DNA of 64,000 nt from Akebia trifoliata. Its lineage: Eukaryota; Streptophyta; Magnoliopsida; Ranunculales; Lardizabalaceae. Numbering within the stretch: the stretch's first letter is position 1; the number at the start of each line of letters is the position of its first letter. Shown in pieces: positions 56,750 through 64,000 of this stretch. The DNA is taken from NCBI GenBank assembly GCA_017979445.1, contig CM030710.1:17036248-17100247 (forward strand), in the 5' to 3' direction. The position numbers and the translations under genes are program-made. The notes under the pieces were generated by a model. That model made no database searches. It was not told where the DNA came from and worked only from the letters and a program-made list of their open reading frames with translations.

Positions 56750-59091
56750 ATCTGTCACCTCTTTTGCAGTTTATTTTGTTTCTGCCCTGATGTTTACCCT
56801 ATTTTCTGATAATTTCTGGCATTTTCCTACCCTCGTTATACGGTCGATATCAGCCACCATCGCTTTTTTCATGGTCTCAACCCCTACGGTTGTGGTGATG
56901 GTGGTCTCGTAGTTCCAAGGAATTGCTTGGTCGGAGCTGTAGGGGAATGGTTTAGGTGAGTGGATGGTCATTGGAGGTGGGTCAGGTTTTACACTGAGAA
57001 TGAGGGGTGGTGGTGATGATTTGGATATGGTGATGATAGGAATAGTTGCGTGAGGATTTGATGACGTGTATGGAATGACGAGCGGTGGACATGAGAGTGA
57101 AGTGTATGGTATATGAAGGGGGGTCGGGTTGATCCCTGGGAAGTTGATAGTGTGTAGGGTATAATAAGAGGAGGTCGGGTCGAATTTTGATGGCTTGGTG
57201 GTCCGTAAGGTATAACTAAAGGTGGTCGAGTAGTAGTATTTTGATGAGTGGGGTGGACGGTGAGGTCAGACAATCTGAAAGGTGGTAGTAAATTTTGGGA
57301 TGAGTTTGTTGTGTGGTGGTTGACTGTGTTAACCGTAGGTGCTTTTGATTCTTTTGTTAAGTGGACCCTGATTTTTGCTCCGATAGGCACTATTAAATCT
57401 GAGGGATTGAAGTCGAGTTCTCCACAGACAACATTTACCATGTGCCCACTCCCCTCTCCATTGTGAGTAGGTAGGGGATTTTGATTGATATTCTGTTGTT
57501 GGGGCGGGTTGGCAGGTCCATCTAGGATGAAGGCTTTCCTATCGATCAAATTTTGTACTTGGTGTTTGAGCTGCCAGCATTGATCTGTGGAGTGTCCCGG
57601 TGCACCCATATGAAATTCACAAAATAAGCCGGGGTTATACCCTAGTCCTTTCGTAGCCTCTGGATTTGGTGGTCATTTTGTGAGGTACTCTCCCCTAAGC
57701 AAGAGCAGAAGTAATTCTGTTAGCGTCATAGATAATCTGGTGAATACTCTGTTTACCCTGTTGGACCGTGCTTGTTGATTTTGCCCATTCTGTGGTGCTG
57801 GTTGTGGTTGCGGAGGAACTGTCTGAAAGGGATTCTGCGGTGCTGGAACCCAAGCAGCTCGAGGTACTGGTGCCCAAGGGACTTGTGGTGCCTACGACCT
57901 CTGAACTAGTGCCTGAATGAAAAGAGGTTGGCTAGGTTGTACATTGTTGACTTGAGTTTCCTCTTTCTTTTTAACAAAAGGCACTAACTTTTTCTGTGCC
58001 GAGGTCCCTACTACTGTACTTAAGGCTGTGAAGTCAAATATTAAACCAGTTCGGATCCCGTCCTCGACCCGATTTGGCACTTGAACTAAATTTGAGAAGG
58101 TGCCTGTAGTGTGTCCAACCAGATAAGTATAAAAGGCATGCCCTAGTGTTGAGATGAACGTGGTGTTCATCTCTTGTTCAGTCATTGTAGGCCTTACTTG
58201 TGAAGCAGACTCCCACCATCTCTGGGCATACTCTTTTACTTTTTTCCTCTGTTTTCTCACCATTTTAGCCATGTCGTTTCGATCCAGTCCAACATCCGTA
58301 TTGAACCGATAGTTGTGCCAGAACATCTCAGCTAGGTCCTACCAATTCTTGATGAGTGTATGGTCCAATCCGGAGGACCACTTGAGGGCCGGGCCTATTA
58401 AACTTCTCTGGAATAATTGTACCAACAGCCTGTCGTCCTCGCCATATTGGCACATAGACCCACAGTACAACTTTAGATGTGACAGCGGACACCCTACCCC
58501 ATTGTATTTTTCAAATTCTGGACATTTGAACTTGCCCGGTAATTGAGCATTGGGGTAGAAACAGAGGTCCTTGAACCGAGTTCCACTTATAGTGTTGATG
58601 CCCTTCATCCTCCTCATTTCTTCTTGCAGAGACTCGATTTGCTGAGCCAATTTTTCATCTGTGGCACTCTTGGCCTCTGTGGCCCTATACTCGCATTCAT
58701 TACCAGGAATGACCACAAGGGGTGATCAATTCTGTGGAATATAGAGCGGGGGCCCCTGGTATTCAGGCACTACAGGAGGCATGGTGGTCTGTGGTCCCTG
58801 TGGAGGTTGTTCGGGTAGATCCTGATTTGATCCGGACGCATGTTGCTATATTGTTTGGGCTTGTATGATGCTGGCGTTGGCTAACACGGCACTTACCATT
58901 TTTTCTTGCCTCTCAATTATTCTCAATAGTGCTGCTATTTGTGGATCGATACCTGACGTTTCAACTACTGGGGGTTGTGCTGGTTCGGAAGAACTCATGA
59001 TGATGGTGGAAGATCTGAGAAAATACGGAGGTTCCTCTAGTTGCTTATATTTCTTTTGTTTAGCCACCTTTGGGTACAGAAGACCAAGCAT
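56750..59091 (-). pseudogene. Tat gag, minus element
   Basis: Starts at ATG 59091 or at the internal MSSSEPAQPPVVETSG near 58998. Coiled part RIIERQEKMVSAVLANAS, then after a stop KLAQQIESLQEEMRRMKGI. The gag core has LPGKFKCPEFEKYNGVGCPL, LKLYCGSMCQYGEDDRLLVQ, LFQRSLIGPALKWSSGL, MAKMVRKQRKKVKEYAQRWW and FISTLGHAFYTYLVG. Zinc finger LFCEFHMGAPGHSTDQCW near 57600 is intact. A His/Pro/Thr-rich tail (HQNTTTRPPLVIPYGPPS repeated) follows to 56989. At least four stops or frame changes. It differs clearly from the gag at 31-32.6 kb. Confidence 0.8.
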
Positions 59092-59189
59092 TACTATCTT
59101 GTTTACAAATAAAAATGCATGACGTTTTATTAAGTCGGGTAAAGTTATTTATTTTAAAGTAAATGAGTTTTAAAAAAAGCATTTTAAAA

Positions 59190-59995
59190 AAAGAATTACA
59201 TCAGCCGGAGCTGACATCGACACGGAGTCGATAAAACTTTAAAAATGATTTCATCAGTACGGAGCTGGCCTCGACACGGAGTCGATAAAATTTAAAGACG
59301 ATTTCATCAGCACGGAACTGGCATCGACACGGAGTCGATAAAACTTTAAAAATGATTTCATCAGCACGGAGCTGGCATCGACACGGAATCAGTAAAATTA
59401 AAAATGATTACATCAGAACGGAGCTGGCATCAACATGGAGCCGGTAAAAAAGATTTTGAAAAAGAATTACATCAGCCGGAGCTGGCATCGACACGGAGTC
59501 GGTAAAATTTAAAGACGATTTCATCAACACGGAGCTGGCATCGACACGGAGTCGGTAAAATTTTAAAAAATGATTTCATCAGCGCCGAGCTGGCATCGAC
59601 ACGGAGTTGGAAAATTTTAAAAATGATTTCATCAGCACGGAGCTGGCATCGACACGGAGTCGGTAAAATTTAAAAATGATTTCATCAACACGGAGCTGGC
59701 ATCGACACGGAGTCGGTAAAATTAAAAATGATTACATCAGTACGGAGCTGGCATCGACACGGAGTCGGTAAAAAGATTTTGAAAAAGAATTACATCAACT
59801 GAAGCTGGCATCGACACGGAGTCGATAAAATTAAAAAGATTTCATCAGCACGGAATTGGCATCGACACGAAGTCGATCAAATTTAAAATGATTTCATCAG
59901 CACGGAGCTGGCATCGACATGGAGTCGGTAAAATTTTAAAAACGATTTCATCAGCACAGAGCTGGTATCGATACGAAGTCAGTAAAACATTTTAA
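59190..59995 (-). repeat. about 54-bp tandem array, 15 copies
   Basis: On the plus strand the unit is CATCAGCACGGAGCTGGCAT, CGACACGGAGTCGGTAAAAT, TTAAAAATGATTT. I count 15 copies in about 800 bases. A longer variant linker (AAAGATTTTGAAAAAGAATT) recurs near 59190, 59450 and 59775, marking a higher-order period of about 260-325 bases (5-6 units). The array sits between ORF1 and gag, about 100 bases before the gag ATG. Confidence 0.9.
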
Positions 59996-59999
59996 AAAA

Positions 60000-60162
60000 G
60001 AAGATTTCATTTTGAATTTTGTACACCAACCCATTAAACAATTCATTTATGTCATGATTATCCACAAAGAAACTAAAAGAAATTTTATTGAACTATTGAA
60101 AATTGCTTAACAGATAAGATTTTCATTGAATAACAATTTTCAATAACTCTGTCTTACATTCT
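60000..60162 (-). other. ORF1-gag spacer remnant
   Basis: Matches the spacer after ORF1 copy B (minus ATGGGTTGGTGTACAAA against plus ATGGATTGGTGCACAAA at 30974) and then stops where the 54-bp array begins. Confidence 0.5.
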
Positions 60163-61326
60163 TTAACATGGACGCTTGGATTTGTTTTGATCATTATCAG
60201 GATTGCTAGGACAATTAGGCTTGCTTCTCTTGGTTCTAACGACTAGCTCTTTGAACTCTGCTGGTCCATCTGGATATCCTAAGATGCGCTTGTTCCAAGC
60301 CTTCTCAATGAGATGCACTAACTTTTCAATCAATGATTCAGAAGAAAAGAATTCTTTGTGTTGAGGTAGCGAAAACTCTAGTGGTACTCCATATTGTTCT
60401 GGGATCAAGGCAGGTTGGTAAAAAGACGTCTCCTCCAGTCCAATCAAACGGACATAATAGGATCATTTGGTGCCTAATACAGGGTAGTCCGTTATCCACC
60501 AAGGGCATCTCAAACAAATATGACGAGTAAGGCGAGAATCCAACCATTTACTCCAAGCCTTAACTGAGTTGTGACGCACTAACATGTTTCTCTTAAAAAA
60601 GTGCTCTGGCCTATACTCGAAGGTTGAAGGAATGTCCACAATTTTAAGACGATCGCAAAGCCACATATAAAGTAGGTGAGGGCTTCCTTTGAAATCCCTT
60701 CCCTCACCATTTTTTATGGCATCCAAACCTGAGAAGGTTTCAGCTAGAATGAGAGGTACAAGGTTAGCTTTTCTAGAAAGCTAGGAAGCTATGTCTATGA
60801 AAGACTCAGGAACAGTTCGACCCTCACTTTTGGAGGTAAGTATGTATTGGGCTAAGATTCCTAAACACAATCGATAGTCTCTAGTGGCTCTCCAAGCTTC
60901 TGGTTTTACATTGATGGGATGACTACGAGAGTGGTATGGACTCAATAAGGGTACAAAATCCAATCTCCCGTTACGGACTAAGACCTTGACTTCTTCTTTT
61001 GAAATGTTTAAGCCTGTGGCGAGGTCACCAGAATATCCTGTCATCAATGAAGGCCTGACTAGAGGACCTGAAGTAGATATCCCTATGATGCCACAATAGT
61101 CTTCATGAGTAGGACACAAGTGCATATGTCCAATGTGGAAGATGTGAAGATATGGTTTCCAACGCTTAGCCATAGCGTGCAAAAGGTTCTAATCTATCTC
61201 AACCTCGTGGAAGTACAGGGCGCATCTCAACATGAATTTTCCAAAGTTGAATTTCTCTACGATGTGCATCCCCGTGATGGTTGTTTTGACCAATTGGTCG
61301 ATTAGGTTATTGCCTGCAGCCAGCAT
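60163..61326 (-). pseudogene. ORF1 (DUF7745-like), copy C
   Basis: A single frame from ATG 61326 to the stop at 60163, interrupted by TAG at codon 46 (61191-61189), TAG at codon 182 (60783-60781) and TGA at 60465-60463, with no frameshift in about 1.16 kb. Landmarks are MLAAGNNLIDQLVKT, LCPTHEDYCGIIGIS, ATRDYRLCLGILAQYIL, LILAETFSGLDA, SPHLLYMWLCDRL, HNSVKAWSKWLDSRLTRHI, and a basic tail RTKRSKPNCPS. It is highly similar to copy B, and the first two stops occupy the same codons. It resembles plant DUF7745 proteins. It lies upstream of the minus gag, but the family link to copy B means it could come from a different element than the gag. Confidence 0.7.
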
Positions 61327-62508
61327 CCTGAGTTGACACAAAAGAATAGTTCAGTACATTTCCAAGGTCCATATAAAATTACTTTTCTTTTGAAAAATTT
61401 TGTTCTTATGGAAAACACTTTTTTTTAAAATATTTTTTCCTAGAAAACACTTCTTTTGGAAAAAAAAAATTTTGTAAACCACTTTTCTCCTTTGAAAATT
61501 AGATTTCCATTTTGATTTAAATGGCCTGGCCTATCATGATTGTTGGATCGAGATGGACTGGGTCATTATTGAATTTTTGCAAGAAATGGATTCTTTATTG
61601 GGTCGATGCACCCATTTTAATTTCTGAAAATAAAATTTGGATCCTTGAGGACAATCATAAACTCTGATCTCATCATTCACATCATTCACATACATCAATC
61701 ATCAGGTTCCATTCAATGAACAACCGGGGAACACCCACGATAAGTTCAAGTCGTGACCTACAGGGAAAGATTTCTAGACTCTAAGCTTACTACGTGTAAT
61801 GCATTTTTATCTGGCCACCCTTGTCCAAGCATACCTATATACCTCTCAAGCGTACTCAATCAGACGATACGTGGTGACTTGGTTTGATATACCGTATAGG
61901 TGATAATCTAAAATTTCAACCCACTTCTCTGAAGTCAAAAACAACCAGTTTGATCCCCAATTGAGAGGTGGCACACGATGCTGAGCAAAGGCCCACTTAC
62001 ATACCTCTCATCTAGAATAGATGTAGTCTATCCCCCACGTACAGTAGTGTACAGCGGGGCAGGATCTTGCTTAGGCACTGATTTTGACCAAGAAGTGTAA
62101 TTGATGTACTTGGATTATCTTTTATATACCTACGGGTACGAGTCAAGAATTGTAACTTTCATAAATGGTTTTCGCATCCCGCGAGGGGACCGACCACGTA
62201 TTAGTACTACATTGGCAATCGGGACATGTGACAGTGCGACTTACAATAGGACAAAGGCTCAGGTAGCTCCAACATAGGTGTATCAATATACCTTTCAGAA
62301 TCACCCGATCAAACGGTATTGATGCCCCAATTTTATATACCTTACGGTACGTGATTGGAGTTGTGGTTTTCATTAATGACGTCGCATCTCCGAGGAGACC
62401 GGGCCACGTACTAGTGCCACGTTGACTATTAGGGACATGCAAGGGTGCAATGCAGTAAAGTAAACGTGCTAGTGATGTGTGCAAATAGGATAGGGTGTGC
62501 CCGGTGTA
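61327..62508 (-). other. Tat leader, copy C
   Basis: Reverse-strand counterpart of the leader at 28472-29675, sharing CCGGGCACACCCTA, two hairpin modules, TTGAACTTATCGTGGGTGTT-like text and TTGATTTAAATGGCC near 61515. It is cut at 62509 by an LTR, just where copy B has GGCCCCGGGCACACCC. No gene. Confidence 0.6.
62126..62399 (-). promoter_or_regulatory. leader paired hairpins, copy C, two modules
   Basis: Minus strand, module 1: GTCTC-CTCG-GAGAT (62399-62386) and GTACC-GTAA-GGTAT (62350-62337). Module 2: GTCCC-CTCGC-GGGAT (62190-62176) and GTACC-CGTA-GGTAT (62139-62126). Spacing between modules is 210 bases, as in copy B. Confidence 0.55.
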
Positions 62509-64000
62509 GACATGAAATGTTCGCCATGAACCTCAATGCTACATTGTTTGGAGTCGCCACCATTCTTTTTTGAAAATGGGTGTGAATGGGCACCCGAATT
62601 GATTTTTTGAAAACCATTTTTCCCATGGCATTGTAGTGACTCTCATTTGTTGGAAAGGACAAGGTCTACCTAAGATCTAGGTAAGGAGGTCCGGTTAGAG
62701 AATGGGGAAGGTGTTAGGCACCCCATCCTCTCCACCAAAGGTGGTTACCTTGCTTGACCATTTTATTTCGTAAAAACTTGAAAAAATAAATATTAAAAAT
62801 GTATGAGAATGCATGACAAGGGTGGTGTGTGCATTAAAGTGAAATGTTCCCTTTTCAAAAGGGTTTTGATTTCAAAGTGACATTAAGGGGCATTCTATGG
62901 AAGAGAATGACCCATGTAGTCCCATTGCATTTATGAAATGAATGTTGGTTTAAGCCCTTAGAGAGACTCCATGATGAAGTTCCCTTGAAGCCACAACCTT
63001 GATGCATGTATGCATGGCTAGAAACTTAGTGTTTTACCCCATCAAGAGGGTGACACATTTCTTCATCATTGTCATGCATGAGTGGGTGTGTGCATTGTGT
63101 ACAATATGATGCATGAAACTAAGGTTAAAAGGGTTTCAACCCCCATCCTTTCGATCGAACCTTAGTCCAATCTACCGGGGATGAGAGAGGGTATTCATTA
63201 CATCCTAAAGGATTTCTAAAAAATAAATTAAAGTAGAGTGTTAGAAGAAGAATATGCAAGCTTTGAAATAAAATCTACATGTTAAACCCCACTTTGTCCC
63301 TTGATGAACTTGAACCTTGAAAAGAAAACTTGAGAGTTGAGTGAGATAGTTGAAGGTTGGGTTGAAGTTTAGAAGATGAGAGAATGAGTAGGAATTTTTG
63401 TAGAGTTTTAGGTTAAGAGATGGGAGCTTGAGAGCATGAGTTGATCATAGAAAATGAGGGTATTTATAGAGTTTTTGGAGAACTTTTGGGGATAAAGTAG
63501 TCCAACCCTAAAAATAAAGAAAATAGACATGAGATTTAGGTTGTTTCTTTTTAGATTTTCCATTTGTATGAGGGTAAAGATGACATTTGTGAAGAAACCC
63601 TAAAAGCATTCTTTGATCCTTGATTTTTTGGTAAATAGAGGTGAGAGAACAAAAGTACTTTTGGGAGGATGAATGGGAGAGTAACATGTGTAAAGGTGGA
63701 GTGGTAGGTAAAAAGTAGATCTTGGTTTATTTGTAAATAACTCATAAAGTAAGGGGTGGAAGTGTAGTTTTGAAATGGACCAATGGGAAAATAAAAGCAC
63801 ATTTGGGAGGGTGAATAGGAGGATGACATGTGTAAAGGTGAAGTGGTAGGTGAAAAGTAGACTTTGGTTCATTTGTAAATAACAAATAAAGCAAGGGTAG
63901 AAGTATATTTTTGAAATGGACCAATGGAAGAACTCCATGTATGTACTTGAAGATTCCCACCTTTTGAGGGCATAATGGGAAGTCCTCTCACCTTTATGGA
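62509..64000 (-). mobile_element. Tat-type LTR, minus strand, runs off window
   Basis: On the plus strand it starts TGTAGACATGAAATG, and GGAGTCGCCACCATTC, GGGTGTGAATGG and GGAAGGTGTTAGGCACCCCA match the end of the LTR at 46509-46740. Read on the minus strand it ends ..CATGTCTACA at 62509. No PBS follows; instead there is the middle of a leader, so it is an insertion into leader C or a rearranged junction. The start is outside the window. Short open frames inside come from low-complexity and repeated sequence. Confidence 0.65.
63650..63935 (-). repeat. 142-bp tandem duplication in LTR
   Basis: TTGGGAGGATGAATGGGAG at 63661 and TTGGGAGGGTGAATAGGAG at 63803, each followed by AACATGTGTAAAGGTG (or GACATG..), GTGGTAGGT, and GAAATGGACCAATGG. 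Two copies. The three overlapping minus-strand frames here are its translation. Confidence 0.85.

Noticed and set aside
59190..59995. Regular short repeats that could be taken for a CRISPR array
   Set aside because: Unit and spacer are both repeated and degenerate, there are no unique spacers or cas genes, and the context is a plant retroelement.
62509..64000. Reading this LTR as the 5' LTR of the minus Tat element
   Set aside because: No PBS follows its end; the next bases correspond to a position about 2.1 kb inside leader B. Insertion or rearrangement fits better, although it may still be related to the 3' LTR at 46509.

Overview
This window looks like a heterochromatin-like stretch of a flowering-plant genome, probably a eudicot. 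It is AT-rich and shows no intact host gene. It is almost entirely a nest of decayed LTR retrotransposons. Diagnostic sites include primer-binding sites (PBS) complementary to plant tRNA-Arg, tRNA-Asp and initiator tRNA-Met, polypurine tracts (PPT), LTR ends of the TG..CA type, and polymerase fragments with a second, archaeal-type RNase H, which is known from plant Tat/Ogre elements. One run of exactly 100 N (38768-38867) is an assembly gap.

Layout, left to right. 1-880: minus-strand Ty3/gypsy gag pieces. 2.4-5.0 kb: 3' end of a minus-strand Tat element (LTR, PPT, 3' region), cut by a plus-strand LTR at 5020. 5.0-9.7 kb: LTR, Met PBS and RT/RNase H/integrase remnants of a chromovirus-like element. 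9.7-14.8 kb: an Athila-like plus-strand LTR with Asp PBS facing an inverted Athila LTR and its 3' region. 14.8-17.4 kb: archaeal RNase H and integrase of a Tat element, then a 106-bp tandem array. 17.4-23.3 kb: a 4.4-kb Tat LTR, Arg PBS, leader and ORF1 fragment. 23.3-26.1 kb: 3' end of a minus-strand Tat element with a 34-bp array. 26.1-37.1 kb: the best plus-strand Tat element (LTR end, Arg PBS, leader, ORF1, gag, protease, RT, RNase H, archaeal RNase H, integrase), cut in the integrase by another LTR (37134 to the gap). 38.9-41.4 kb: minus-strand Copia remnant. 41.4-46.5 kb: a possible CACTA end, a possible kinase exon, and a pol-less gag/protease element with PPT and LTR start. 46.5 kb to the end: minus-strand Tat material (3' LTR 46509-48683, integrase to gag 51.4-59.1 kb, a 54-bp array, ORF1 and leader 60.0-62.5 kb), capped at the right by another LTR (62509 to the end).

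The encoded parts once formed replication units: gag for the particle, protease for maturation, RT and RNase H for cDNA synthesis, integrase for insertion. ORF1 resembles plant DUF7745/plant-mobile-domain-like proteins and has no established role in transposition. All coding copies carry stops, frameshifts or truncations and are called pseudogenes.

Most worth a second look: paired hairpins in the leaders of three Tat copies, with signs of compensatory change; an ORF1 whose two fullest copies share two stop codons at identical positions; an HD-ZIP IV (PDF2/ATML1-type) fragment at 49.1-49.96 kb that looks like a retrocopy; an inverted Athila LTR pair; and several unrelated tandem arrays inside Tat elements. 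Family assignments come from reading motifs by eye; no database search was possible.
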